Positions 53,204-64,000 of a stretch of 64,000 nt of DNA are shown piece after piece (the first letter of the stretch is position 1; the number at the start of each line of letters is the position of its first letter). The stretch spans positions 992,001 to 1,056,000 of the forward strand of contig NZ_MKEQ01000001.1 in the NCBI RefSeq assembly GCF_001875655.1, written 5' to 3'. The DNA is from Enterobacter hormaechei ATCC 49162. Its GTDB lineage: Bacteria > Pseudomonadota > Gammaproteobacteria > Enterobacterales > Enterobacteriaceae. The translations under genes and the position numbers were made by a program. The notes under the pieces were generated by a model. It searched no databases. It saw only the letters and a program-made list of their open reading frames with translations, and was not told the origin of the DNA.

Positions 53204-53991
53204 TCGGTCGACTGCTTCGCGGCGGTTTTATGACCGCCATTTATGCGTATCTCTATATTCCGATCATCATTTTGATCGTGAACTCCTTTAACAGCTCACG
53301 CTTCGGGATCAACTGGCAGGGGTTTACCACCAAATGGTATGGCCTGCTGATGAACAACGACAGCCTGCTTCAGGCCGCTCAGCACTCGTTGACGATGGCA
53401 GTGTTCTCTGCCACCTTCGCGACGCTGATTGGCTCGCTGACCGCCGTGGCGCTGTACCGCTACCGTTTTCGCGGTAAGCCGTTCGTCAGCGGCATGCTGT
53501 TTGTGGTGATGATGTCCCCGGATATCGTGATGGCCATTTCACTGCTGGTGCTGTTTATGCTGTTGGGCGTCCAGCTCGGTTTCTGGTCGCTGCTGTTCTC
53601 GCATATCACCTTCTGCCTGCCGTTTGTGGTAGTGACCGTCTACGCGCGCCTGAAAGGGTTCGACGTGCGGATGCTGGAAGCGGCGAAAGATCTGGGTGCC
53701 AGCGAGATGACCATCTTGCGCAAAATCATTCTGCCGCTGGCGATGCCCGCCGTGGCAGCCGGATGGCTGCTCAGCTTTACCCTGTCGATGGACGACGTGG
53801 TTGTCTCCTCCTTCGTCACCGGGCCGAGCTATGAAATTCTGCCGTTGAAGATCTACTCAATGGTTAAAGTCGGTGTTTCACCCGAAGTGAACGCGCTGGC
53901 GACTATTCTGTTGGTGTTATCGTTGGTTCTGGTGATTGCCAGCCAGGTTATTGCTCGTGATAAAACAAAATCTCAGGGGACACGGAAATGA
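53200..53991 (+). CDS. potC: Spermidine/putrescine ABC permease PotC
   Basis: 263 residues, six membrane helices; EAA loop [20 protein letters not shown]. Overlaps potB by 4 bases (ATGA) and potD by 4. Partner permease of PotB. Confidence 0.97.
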   Translation: MIGRLLRGGFMTAIYAYLYIPIIILIVNSFNSSRFGINWQGFTTKWYGLLMNNDSLLQAAQHSLTMAVFSATFATLIGSLTAVALYRYRFRGKPFVSGMLFVVMMSPDIVMAISLLVLFMLLGVQLGFWSLLFSHITFCLPFVVVTVYARLKGFDVRMLEAAKDLGASEMTILRKIILPLAMPAVAAGWLLSFTLSMDDVVVSSFVTGPSYEILPLKIYSMVKVGVSPEVNALATILLVLSLVLVIASQVIARDKTKSQGTRK

Positions 53992-55022
53992 AAAAAATGC
54001 TTGCCGCTGCGGCACTGGTGCTCGGAATGGGTGCCGCGCATGCTGATGACAGCAAAACGCTCTATTTCTACAACTGGACCGAGTATGTGCCGCCGGGCCT
54101 GCTGGAACAGTTCACCAAAGAGACCGGCATCAAGGTTATCTATTCCACCTACGAGTCGAATGAAACCATGTACGCCAAGCTCAAAACCTACAAAGATGGC
54201 GCGTATGACCTGGTGGTGCCGTCGACCTATTTCGTCGACAAAATGCGCAAAGAGGGCATGATCCAGAAGATCGACAAAACGAAGCTAACCAATTTTTCAA
54301 ACCTCGATCCTGAAATGCTCAACAAGCCGTTCGACCCGAACAACGACTACTCTATTCCGTACATCTGGGGCGCGACGGCAATTGGCGTCAACAGCGATGC
54401 CATCGATCCCAAAACGGTTTCATCCTGGGCTGATCTGTGGAAGCCGGAATACAAAAGCAGCCTGCTGTTAACCGACGATGCGCGCGAAGTGTTCCAGATT
54501 GCGCTGCGTAAACTCGGCTATTCCGGCAACACCACCGATCCGAAAGAGATCGAAGCGGCGTATAACGAACTGAAAAAGCTGATGCCAAACGTGGCGGCGT
54601 TCAACTCGGATAACCCGGCTAACCCGTATATGGAAGGTGAAGTGAATCTGGGGATGGTCTGGAACGGCTCTGCGTTTGTGGCGCGCCAGGCCGGGACGCC
54701 GCTGGAGGTAGTCTGGCCGAAAGAAGGCGGCATCTTCTGGATGGACAGCCTCGCGATCCCGGCGAATGCGAAAAACGTCGATGGTGCCGTGAAGCTGATT
54801 AACTTCCTGCTGCGCCCGGATGTGGCAAAAGAGGTGGCGGAAACCATCGGCTATCCAACGCCGAACCTGGCCGCACGTAAGCTGCTCAGCCCTGAAGTGG
54901 CGAATGATAAATCGCTCTATCCGGACGCTGAAACCATCAGCAAAGGGGAATGGCAGAACGACGTCGGTGACGCGAGCCGCCTGTATGAAGAGTATTACCA
55001 GAAACTAAAAGCAGGCCGTTAA
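53988..55022 (+). CDS. potD: Spermidine/putrescine-binding protein PotD
   Basis: 344 residues. Signal peptide MKKMLAAAALVLGMGAAHAD with cleavage after AHA; mature protein LYFYNWTEYVPPGLLEQFTK. Periplasmic polyamine receptor; ligand-side residues are in YSTYESNETMYAKL, GATAIGVNSDAIDP and VWNGSAFVARQ. Last gene of the potABCD operon. Confidence 0.97.
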   Translation: MKKMLAAAALVLGMGAAHADDSKTLYFYNWTEYVPPGLLEQFTKETGIKVIYSTYESNETMYAKLKTYKDGAYDLVVPSTYFVDKMRKEGMIQKIDKTKLTNFSNLDPEMLNKPFDPNNDYSIPYIWGATAIGVNSDAIDPKTVSSWADLWKPEYKSSLLLTDDAREVFQIALRKLGYSGNTTDPKEIEAAYNELKKLMPNVAAFNSDNPANPYMEGEVNLGMVWNGSAFVARQAGTPLEVVWPKEGGIFWMDSLAIPANAKNVDGAVKLINFLLRPDVAKEVAETIGYPTPNLAARKLLSPEVANDKSLYPDAETISKGEWQNDVGDASRLYEEYYQKLKAGR

Positions 55023-55027
55023 TGCAC

Positions 55028-55052
55028 AACGGGCGACGCAATGTCGCCCGTT
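55028..55052. terminator. Terminator between potD and cobB
   Basis: Perfect stem AACGGGCGAC/GTCGCCCGTT with a 5-base loop between the convergent genes. The T-run is poor on both sides, so it may act in both directions with modest strength. Confidence 0.55.
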
Positions 55053-55056
55053 ACTC

Positions 55057-55878
55057 TTACAGCCCCTTCAGGAGTTTATCCACAAAGGCTGGCACCACCT
55101 CGCTAGCCAGACCGTAATGCTTCTCTTCAAACTCGCTCCCGACCTGGCTTGGCTCCAGATTGAGTTCCACCGTATGGGCACCTTGCAGTCGCGCTTCATG
55201 AACAAATCCCGCCGCTGGATAGACATGTCCCGAAGTACCGATGGCGATAAAGACGTCCGCCATGGCCAGGGCACTGTAGATCTCATCCATTCCCAGCGGC
55301 ATTTCGCCAAACCAGACCACATGCGGACGCAGACGCGAAGGGAACTGACAGCAGTGGCAGCGGTCTTCGTCCAGCACGTCCTCTTTCCAGTCCAGTACCT
55401 GACCACTCCATGCGCACCGCACTTTGAGCAGTTCGCCGTGCATGTGAATGATGTTGTGGTTCCCGGCCCTTTCGTGAAGATTATCGATGTTCTGCGTCAC
55501 CAGCAGAAAACGATCTCCCAGCGCCTCTTCCAGCTTTGCCAGCGCCAGGTGCGCCGCATTCGGCGCGATCTCCGGCTGCTGAAGCTGGCGACGGCGGGCG
55601 TTATAGAACGCCTGCACCAGCGCCGGGTCGCGGGCGAAACCTTCCGGCGTCGCCACATCTTCAACCCGGTGTTCTTCCCACAGTCCGTCCGCTGCGCGGA
55701 AGGTCTGAATACCGGATTCGGCGGAGATCCCCGCCCCGGTCAACACCACCACTCTGGGTTTATCCATCGCTTCTGGCATCATCCTGTCTCTGAAAAAGAT
55801 CCGCTGACGCAGGCGTTCACGTAAGCGGCGTTTATTTTTGCGAAAACGGCTGAGTCGACCCTGGCGACGCGACAGCAT
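55057..55878 (-). CDS. cobB: NAD-dependent protein deacylase CobB
   Basis: 273 residues, sirtuin. [20 protein letters not shown] and [14 protein letters not shown] form the NAD site; the catalytic His is in [12 protein letters not shown]; the zinc cysteines are in KVRCAWSG and DRCHCCQFP. It removes acetyl and succinyl groups from lysines. The basic N-terminal extension ([20 protein letters not shown]) is as in the long E. coli form. It ends a few residues earlier than the E. coli protein. Confidence 0.96.
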   Translation of the reverse strand: MLSRRQGRLSRFRKNKRRLRERLRQRIFFRDRMMPEAMDKPRVVVLTGAGISAESGIQTFRAADGLWEEHRVEDVATPEGFARDPALVQAFYNARRRQLQQPEIAPNAAHLALAKLEEALGDRFLLVTQNIDNLHERAGNHNIIHMHGELLKVRCAWSGQVLDWKEDVLDEDRCHCCQFPSRLRPHVVWFGEMPLGMDEIYSALAMADVFIAIGTSGHVYPAAGFVHEARLQGAHTVELNLEPSQVGSEFEEKHYGLASEVVPAFVDKLLKGL

Positions 55879-55892
55879 AATAACCTCGTAAA

Positions 55893-56804
55893 CTAATCGG
55901 TGAGATGAAGGAATGCGGCTCCGCGCATGCCTCCTGCGTCCCCGTGTCGCGCACGCTCAATGCGCGGCACGCGGGCGACCGGCAATAAATGTCGGGGCAG
56001 ACGCCCGGACAACTGTTCCGTAATCGCGGTAAAGTTTGACAGCCCTCCCCCTATCACCAGAAGATCCGGATCGACGATGGTCAGGATATTCCCCAGACAC
56101 ACCGCCAGCAGATCGAGATAGCGCTCAACATGCTCTCGCGCCTGCGCATCCCCTTGTTCCCACAAGGTTATGATCTCAGGGGCCTCACGTTTCTGATGAT
56201 AGAAGTGTTCATAAAGCCATGCAAACCCGCGGCCTGAGAGATAGTTCTCGATGCAGCCGTGCTGGCCGCAGCCGCAGCGGGTTAGCGGGAAATCACGTCC
56301 GACGACATCCAGCGCATCCACCGGCAGACGGATATGACCAAATTCGCCGGTAATGTAGCTGCGCCCGGTAATGGGCTTGCCGTTAATGACAATCCCGCCA
56401 CCCACTCCCGTCCCGAGGATCAGCCCCATTACCAGCGGATAGCGACGAAACTCGTCGTCCCAGGCTTCGGAAAGGGCAAAGCAGTTGGCATCGTTGTCTA
56501 AGCGCACGTCGCGCTCAAGGAGAGCAGAGAGATCGGCGCGCAGCGGTTTGCCGCTGGCGGCAGGCACGTTGGCGGCATACAGCGTACCGTCGTCGGTTTC
56601 GGGCATACCCGGAATACCAATGCCAACGCTGCCTTTGACGCCAAACCGTTCATCCGCTTGCGCCACCAGCGCGGCAATGGCGGTTAAAAATTGATCGTAG
56701 CTTTCGCGCGGCGTAGGAACGCGGGTTTCCCATTGTAGCTTAAGGTCTTTATCGAACACGCCGAGCGCAATCTTGGTGCCGCCAATATCAAATCCGTAAT
56801 ACAT
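55893..56804 (-). CDS. nagK: N-acetylglucosamine kinase NagK
   Basis: 303 residues, ROK family. N-terminal phosphate motif [18 protein letters not shown]; catalytic Asp in [16 protein letters not shown]; zinc-binding [17 protein letters not shown]. It phosphorylates GlcNAc recovered from cell-wall recycling. Followed by cobB at 14 bases, so the two may share a message. Confidence 0.96.
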   Translation of the reverse strand: MYYGFDIGGTKIALGVFDKDLKLQWETRVPTPRESYDQFLTAIAALVAQADERFGVKGSVGIGIPGMPETDDGTLYAANVPAASGKPLRADLSALLERDVRLDNDANCFALSEAWDDEFRRYPLVMGLILGTGVGGGIVINGKPITGRSYITGEFGHIRLPVDALDVVGRDFPLTRCGCGQHGCIENYLSGRGFAWLYEHFYHQKREAPEIITLWEQGDAQAREHVERYLDLLAVCLGNILTIVDPDLLVIGGGLSNFTAITEQLSGRLPRHLLPVARVPRIERARHGDAGGMRGAAFLHLTD

Positions 56805-56858
56805 GATGCATTCCTCTGTTTGATTCAGCGGCCAAAAGACCGCTAAACCATGACGAAA

Positions 56859-58102
56859 TTACTGGCCACTTAATACCCTCGCCGGATCAATTCGGCTTGC
56901 GCGACGCGCCGGATACCAGCTTGCCAGCAGACTCAGTAAAAGTGCTGTAACCAGCACATAAATAACGTCCAGCCAGTGCAGTTCAGACGGCAGGAAGTCA
57001 ATAAAATAGATATCACCCGACAGGAACTGATGGCCGATAAGCGCTTCAATCCCGTTGATAATCGGCGTCAGCTTAAGGGAGACCACCACGCCGATCGCCA
57101 CGCCGCAAAGGCTGCCAAACAGCCCCGCCAGCAAACCGTACCAGACGAAGATGGCGCGAATAAGCCCGTCTTTCGCCCCTAAGGTACGTAGCACGGCAAT
57201 GTCGCCGCTCTTATCCTTAACGGCCATCACCAGCGTCGAGACGATATTAAAGCACGCCACGCCAATCACCAGCACCATCGCCAGATACATAATCGCGCGG
57301 ATCATCTGGATATCACGGTACATATACCCGTAAGTGCCGATCCAGCTTTTGATGTAGACGTAGTTATTGGTCACACTGCCCGCGTCACGCACCAGTTTAT
57401 TGGCGTTGAAGACGTCGTTAACCTTGATGGCAATGCCCGTCACGCTGTCGCTCATATCCAGATACTGGCGCGCATCTTCCAGCGGCACCATCGCGAAGCT
57501 GTGATCAAGCTGGCCGCTCAGCTGCAAAATACCGGTGACGTGCAGACGCACGCGCTTAGGCTGCTGCAATTTGTGGTCAGCGCTGGCATTCGGGATCATG
57601 ATCGAGACCCAGTCGCCCTGCTTCACCTTCAGCGCATCGGCAACGCCTTTGCCCATGATGATCTGCTGCTCGCCAGCCTTAAAGTTGGCCCATGCGCCAT
57701 TTTGCACATAGCGCGGCAGCGCGCTCAGACGCTCCTCCTGTCGAGGATTTACCCCTTTCACCTGAATGGCGCGCAGGTTTACCCCGCTCTCCACCAGCCC
57801 GGTAAAGTTGATGTACGGTGCAGCCGCCGCAATGCCGGGCACCTTTTCCACTTTATTTAGGGCATCACGCCAGTTAGACCACGGCTGATTAACCGGCTCG
57901 ATTTCGCCGTGGGGGACAACGGCCAGAATGCGGTTATTCAGTTCACGCTCAAAGCCGTTCATGGCGCTTAAGCCCACGATCAACACCGCCACGCCCAGGG
58001 CGATCCCGATGGTGGAGATCACGGAGATAAGGGATACCATCCCACTCCGGCGACGACCGCGGCTAAAGCGTAACCCGATGAGTAACGATAACGGTGAAGC
58101 CA

Positions 58103-58103
<1 letters not shown>
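56859..58103 (-). CDS. lolE: Lipoprotein-releasing system permease LolE
   Basis: 414 residues, four membrane helices (one near the N-terminus, three at the C-terminus) around a large periplasmic domain, MacB-like. Matches E. coli LolE. With LolC and LolD it extracts outer-membrane lipoproteins from the inner membrane and hands them to LolA. It overlaps the lolD stop by one base. Confidence 0.96.
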
Positions 58104-60047
<1,944 letters not shown>

Positions 60048-60252
60048 TTAAGCGTAAATGACTGAAACCGTAAGATTCGGTAATCATTTTTCCGAAAAAT
60101 TCAGATAAATCATCATGCTACTGACCGAACTTCCGCCAGACAGCCTCCACCTTTTCCGAAAATCGTCCTGATACAGACTGTTACCCGTTACATCGGAGTT
60201 TCATTTTACAACAATCGACCTTTCGTTTATGGCAACAAGGTCGTCACGCACA

Positions 60253-61326
60253 ATGAAACAAAAAGCATTATGGATTAACCAGATAAAAGGTCTATGCATC
60301 TGCCTGGTGGTGATTTACCACTCGGTGATCACCTTTTATCCTCACCTGGACGGGCTACAGCATCCGTTATCGGGCCTGCTCGCCAAATGCTGGGTCTACT
60401 TTAATCTTTACCTCGCCCCGTTCCGTATGCCGGTGTTTTTCTTTATCTCCGGCTATTTGATCCGTCGATATATTGACGAGGTGAACTGGCGCACCAGTCT
60501 CGACAAGCGGATCTGGAGCATTGTCTGGGTACTGGCCCTGTGGGGCGTCCTGCAATGGCAGGCACTGACCCATCTCAATGCCTGGCTCGCCCCCGAGCGA
60601 GAACTGGCGACATCATCCAATGCGGCCTACGCCGATTCCGTTTCAGGGTTTGTGCTGGGGATGCTCACGGCCAGCACCAGCCTGTGGTATTTGTACGCGT
60701 TAGTGGTCTACTTTACGCTCTGTAAACTGCTGAGCCGCTGGAAACTGCCGATGCTGGGACTTCTGGCGCTGGCAAGCATCGCCATTAACTTCCTGCCGTT
60801 ACCGTGGTGGGGAATGAACAGCGTGGTGCGCAACATGATCTACTACAGCCTCGGCGCATGGTACGGTGCGCAGTTGATGGCGTGGATGAAAGGGATGGAT
60901 CTGCGCCACAGCTGGCTGGTACTTATTGCCTCTGGCGCGGTGTCGGTGGTGTTGTGGTTCGCTAACGTCCCTCTGCCGCTCTCGCTGCTGTCGATCGTGG
61001 TCATCATGAGACTCTTTTACAGCTTCGAGCAGCGTTATGCCGTTCATCCCAATAACCTGCTGAACGTCATCGGTTCAAACACCATCGCGATTTATACCAC
61101 TCACCGCATTTTAATTGAGGCGTTTAGCCTGCTGCTGATTCGCGAAATGAATGCGGCGTACTGGCCGGTCTGGGCAGAATTAACGCTGATTCTGGTCTAT
61201 CCGTTTATCAGCCTGCTCGTCTGTACGCTGGTTGGGCTGGGGGCACGTAAGCTGTCGACCGCCCTCTTTGGCGATCTTTTCTTCTCTCCTCCCGCGCGCC
61301 TTACGCCACAGACCGCTACCCGTTAA
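60253..61326 (+). CDS. ycfT: Acyltransferase-3-like inner-membrane protein YcfT
   Basis: 357 residues, about 10 membrane helices. N-terminal MKQKALWINQIKGLCICLVV and FRMPVFFFISGYLIRRYI mark the acyltransferase-3 superfamily; LLNVIGSNTIAIYTTHRIL is the conserved end part. Matches E. coli YcfT in length. Substrate unknown. ATG 60253 matches E. coli; the frame opens at 60229. Confidence 0.92.
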   Translation: MKQKALWINQIKGLCICLVVIYHSVITFYPHLDGLQHPLSGLLAKCWVYFNLYLAPFRMPVFFFISGYLIRRYIDEVNWRTSLDKRIWSIVWVLALWGVLQWQALTHLNAWLAPERELATSSNAAYADSVSGFVLGMLTASTSLWYLYALVVYFTLCKLLSRWKLPMLGLLALASIAINFLPLPWWGMNSVVRNMIYYSLGAWYGAQLMAWMKGMDLRHSWLVLIASGAVSVVLWFANVPLPLSLLSIVVIMRLFYSFEQRYAVHPNNLLNVIGSNTIAIYTTHRILIEAFSLLLIREMNAAYWPVWAELTLILVYPFISLLVCTLVGLGARKLSTALFGDLFFSPPARLTPQTATR

Positions 61327-61333
61327 TCTTCGC

Positions 61334-61351
61334 TGCCCCCATCCGGGGGCA
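61334..61351 (+). terminator. Terminator after ycfT
   Basis: Stem TGCCCCC/GGGGGCA with loop ATCC, followed by CTTTCCC. It separates ycfT from mfd. Confidence 0.7.
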
Positions 61352-61471
61352 CTTTCCCTCTTGTGCGGTTACGATTTGCTTATGTAAAACGATCGAGGAT
61401 AATAAAGACATTGCGTATCAGTGATATGCCCCAATACTGTTGGTATATCCCCAAGAGACTCTGACATAGCC

Positions 61472-64000
61472 ATGCCTGAACACTATCGTTACTCCTTGCC
61501 TGTCAAAGCGGGCGACCAGCGCCAGCTGGGCGAACTCACGGGCGCGGCCTGCGCCACGCTGGTGGCAGAAATTGCCGAGCGGCATCCTGGCCCGGTGGTG
61601 CTGGTTGCCCCGGACATGCAAAACGCCCTGCGCCTGCACGACGAAATTCGTCAGTTCACCGACAGTCTGGTATTCAGCCTGGCCGACTGGGAAACGCTTC
61701 CCTACGACAGTTTCTCTCCGCACCAGGAGATTATCTCCTCGCGCCTGTCGACACTGTATCAGCTCCCCACCATGCAGCGCGGTGTGCTGATTGTGCCGGT
61801 GAATACCCTGATGCAGCGCGTCTGCCCCCACAGCTATCTGCACGGCCATGCGCTGGTGATGAAAAAAGGCCAGCGCCTGTCGCGCGATGCCCTGCGCGTG
61901 CAGCTGGACGGAGCCGGTTATCGGCATGTCGACCAGGTGATGGAGCACGGCGAATACGCGACGCGCGGTGCGCTGCTGGATCTCTATCCGATGGGCAGCG
62001 ACCGACCGTATCGTCTGGATTTCTTCGATGATGAGATCGACAGCCTGCGCGTGTTCGACGCCGACACCCAGCGCACGCTGGAGGAAGTGGATTCCATTAA
62101 CCTGCTCCCCGCCCATGAGTTTCCGACGGATAAAACCGCCATCGAACTGTTCCGCAGCCAGTGGCGCGACAGGTTCGACGTGAAGCGCGATGCCGAACAT
62201 ATCTACCAGCAGGTCAGCAAAGGCACCCTTCCGGCCGGGATCGAATACTGGCAGCCCCTGTTCTTTAACGAACCGCTGCCGGCGCTGTTCAGCTACTTCC
62301 CGGCGAATACGCTGATTGTGAATACCGGGGATATCGATGCCAGCGCCAGCCGTTTTGAAAGCGAAACGCGCGCCCGCTTTGAAAACCGGGGCGTTGACCC
62401 GATGCGTCCGCTGCTGCCGCCGGAAATGCTGTGGCTACGTACCGACGAGCTTAACGCCGAGCTGAAACGCTGGCCGCGTATGCAGCTAAAAACCGATTCG
62501 CTTGCCGATAAGGCGGCGAACACCAATCTCGCGTTCCGGACGTTGCCGGACCTGGCTGTTCAGGCGCAGCAGAAATCCCCGCTGGATAATCTGCGTAAAT
62601 TCCTTGAGTCCTTTACCGGACCGGTGGTGTTCTCCGTTGAGAGTGAAGGCCGCCGTGAAGCGCTGGGCGAACTGCTGGGACGGATTAAAGTCGCGCCTAA
62701 ACGCATTCTTCGTCTGAGCGAAGCCACCGGAAACGGCCGTTACCTGATGATCGGCGCCGCCGAGCACGGATTCATTGATACGCTCAATAACCTGGCATTG
62801 ATTTGTGAAAGCGATCTGCTGGGCGAGCGTGTCGCGCGCCGTCGTCAGGACAGCCGTCGCACCATCAACCCGGACACCCTGATCCGCAACCTGGCCGAAC
62901 TGCACCCCGGTCAGCCGATCGTTCACCTTGAACACGGCGTGGGTCGCTATCAGGGTATGACCACCCTCGAAGCAGGCGGTATCAAAGGTGAATACCTGAT
63001 GCTGACCTACGCCAACGACGCCAAACTGTACGTGCCGGTGTCGTCCCTGCATCTGATCAGCCGTTACGCCGGGGGCGCGGAAGACAACGCGCCGCTGCAT
63101 AAGCTGGGCGGCGATGCCTGGGCGCGCGCGCGGCAGAAAGCGGCGGAGAAAGTGCGCGACGTGGCGGCCGAGCTGCTGGATATTTACGCCCAGCGCGCGG
63201 CCAAAGAGGGCTATGCGTTTAAGCACGATAAAGAACAGTATCAGCTGTTCTGTGACAGCTTCCCGTTTGAAACCACGCCGGATCAGGCCCAGGCCATCAA
63301 TGCCGTACTGAGCGACATGTGCCAGCCGCTGGCGATGGATCGCTTAGTCTGCGGTGACGTTGGCTTCGGCAAAACCGAAGTGGCGATGCGCGCCGCCTTC
63401 CTTGCGGTGGAAAACAACAAGCAGGTGGCGGTGCTGGTGCCGACTACCCTCCTCGCCCAGCAGCACTTCGACAACTTCCGCGACCGCTTCGCCAACTGGC
63501 CGGTGCGCATCGAGATGCTGTCGCGTTTTCGCAGCGCCAAAGAGCAGACGCAGATCCTGGAACAGGCAAGCGAAGGCAAAATTGATATTCTGATCGGCAC
63601 TCACAAGCTGCTGCAAAGCGACGTGAAGTGGAAAGATCTGGGGCTGCTGATTGTCGACGAGGAGCACCGCTTCGGGGTGCGCCACAAGGAGCGCATCAAA
63701 GCGATGCGCGCTGACGTCGACATTCTGACCCTGACCGCCACGCCGATCCCGCGCACCCTGAATATGGCAATGAGCGGCATGCGCGATCTGTCGATTATTG
63801 CCACACCTCCGGCGCGCCGTCTGGCGGTGAAAACCTTTGTTCGCGAGTACGACAACCTGGTGGTGCGCGAGGCGATCCTGCGCGAAGTGCTGCGCGGCGG
63901 CCAGGTGTATTATCTGTATAACGACGTTGAAAACATTCAGAAAGCCGCTGACCGGCTGGCAGAGCTGGTGCCGGAAGCGCGCATCGCCATTGGTCACGGG
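61472..64000 (+). CDS. mfd: Transcription-repair coupling factor Mfd, 5' part
   Basis: 843 codons, open to the window edge; the full protein is about 1,148 residues. UvrB-homology module at the N-terminus (QFTDSLVFSLADWETLPYDS), then the RNA-polymerase-interacting domain (VHLEHGVGRYQGMTTLEAGG) and the RecG-like translocase motor with Walker A VCGDVGFGKTEVAMRAAF, DEEH box LIVDEEHRFGVRHKERIK and TATPIPRTLNMAMSG. It removes stalled RNA polymerase and recruits UvrA. ATG 61472 (MPEHYRYSLPVKAG) matches E. coli. Confidence 0.98.
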   Translation, partial: MPEHYRYSLPVKAGDQRQLGELTGAACATLVAEIAERHPGPVVLVAPDMQNALRLHDEIRQFTDSLVFSLADWETLPYDSFSPHQEIISSRLSTLYQLPTMQRGVLIVPVNTLMQRVCPHSYLHGHALVMKKGQRLSRDALRVQLDGAGYRHVDQVMEHGEYATRGALLDLYPMGSDRPYRLDFFDDEIDSLRVFDADTQRTLEEVDSINLLPAHEFPTDKTAIELFRSQWRDRFDVKRDAEHIYQQVSKGTLPAGIEYWQPLFFNEPLPALFSYFPANTLIVNTGDIDASASRFESETRARFENRGVDPMRPLLPPEMLWLRTDELNAELKRWPRMQLKTDSLADKAANTNLAFRTLPDLAVQAQQKSPLDNLRKFLESFTGPVVFSVESEGRREALGELLGRIKVAPKRILRLSEATGNGRYLMIGAAEHGFIDTLNNLALICESDLLGERVARRRQDSRRTINPDTLIRNLAELHPGQPIVHLEHGVGRYQGMTTLEAGGIKGEYLMLTYANDAKLYVPVSSLHLISRYAGGAEDNAPLHKLGGDAWARARQKAAEKVRDVAAELLDIYAQRAAKEGYAFKHDKEQYQLFCDSFPFETTPDQAQAINAVLSDMCQPLAMDRLVCGDVGFGKTEVAMRAAFLAVENNKQVAVLVPTTLLAQQHFDNFRDRFANWPVRIEMLSRFRSAKEQTQILEQASEGKIDILIGTHKLLQSDVKWKDLGLLIVDEEHRFGVRHKERIKAMRADVDILTLTATPIPRTLNMAMSGMRDLSIIATPPARRLAVKTFVREYDNLVVREAILREVLRGGQVYYLYNDVENIQKAADRLAELVPEARIAIGHG

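Overview
The window is chromosomal DNA of an enterobacterium close to Escherichia coli but not E. coli itself. The proteins from 26 kb onward match E. coli families almost residue for residue, yet an extra GPH sugar transporter and glycosidase pair sits between yoaI and yeaL, and the yeaK-yeaQ block lies next to ymjA-icd, which is far away in E. coli. Enterobacter or a close relative is my best guess. No rRNA, tRNA, CRISPR array or recognisable IS is visible.

Bases 1 to about 25,930 are the right-hand part of an apparently complete lambdoid, HK97-type prophage; its left end lies outside the window. Late genes read leftward on the minus strand: terminase, portal, protease, capsid and head-tail connectors (6139 to 1), preceded by an HNH gene and two glycosyltransferases, a two-holin/GH19 endolysin/spanin lysis cassette (11367-9634), and a Q-position DUF1133 gene. 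Upstream is a tightly overlapped early operon (19224-12160) holding Cro, a YmfL-type regulator, a replication protein with internal iterons, MT-A70 and C5-cytosine methyltransferases, a truncated RusA and an antirepressor. The HK022-like CI repressor (19304) reads rightward. A rightward arm carries HicA, HicB and a SecB-like protein (a candidate toxin-antitoxin-chaperone module), a lipoprotein, then a PL-like promoter, a structured leader, a ParB-like gene, excisionase and integrase. Five related 15-bp operators, three at the CI/Cro divide and two at the PL-like promoter, tie the switch together.

Bases 26,000-36,750 carry the yeaK-to-yeaQ block: tRNA deacylase YeaK, small membrane proteins YoaI, YoaK and YoaJ, YeaL, the NimR/NimT nitroimidazole efflux pair, YeaO, lipoprotein YoaF, diguanylate cyclase DgcP and YeaQ. 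Two intergenic stretches (34.9-35.07 kb and 36.8-37.03 kb) look like small-RNA genes. An EAL phosphodiesterase with a periplasmic CSS domain follows.

Bases 38,800-64,000 are core genome: ymjA, icd, rluE-nudJ-mnmA-hflD-purB, phoPQ, roxA, a REP-associated transposase between two BIMEs, pepT divergent from potABCD, cobB, nagK, lolCDE, ycfT and mfd, which runs off the right edge. The potA start differs from E. coli by an apparent one-base deletion.
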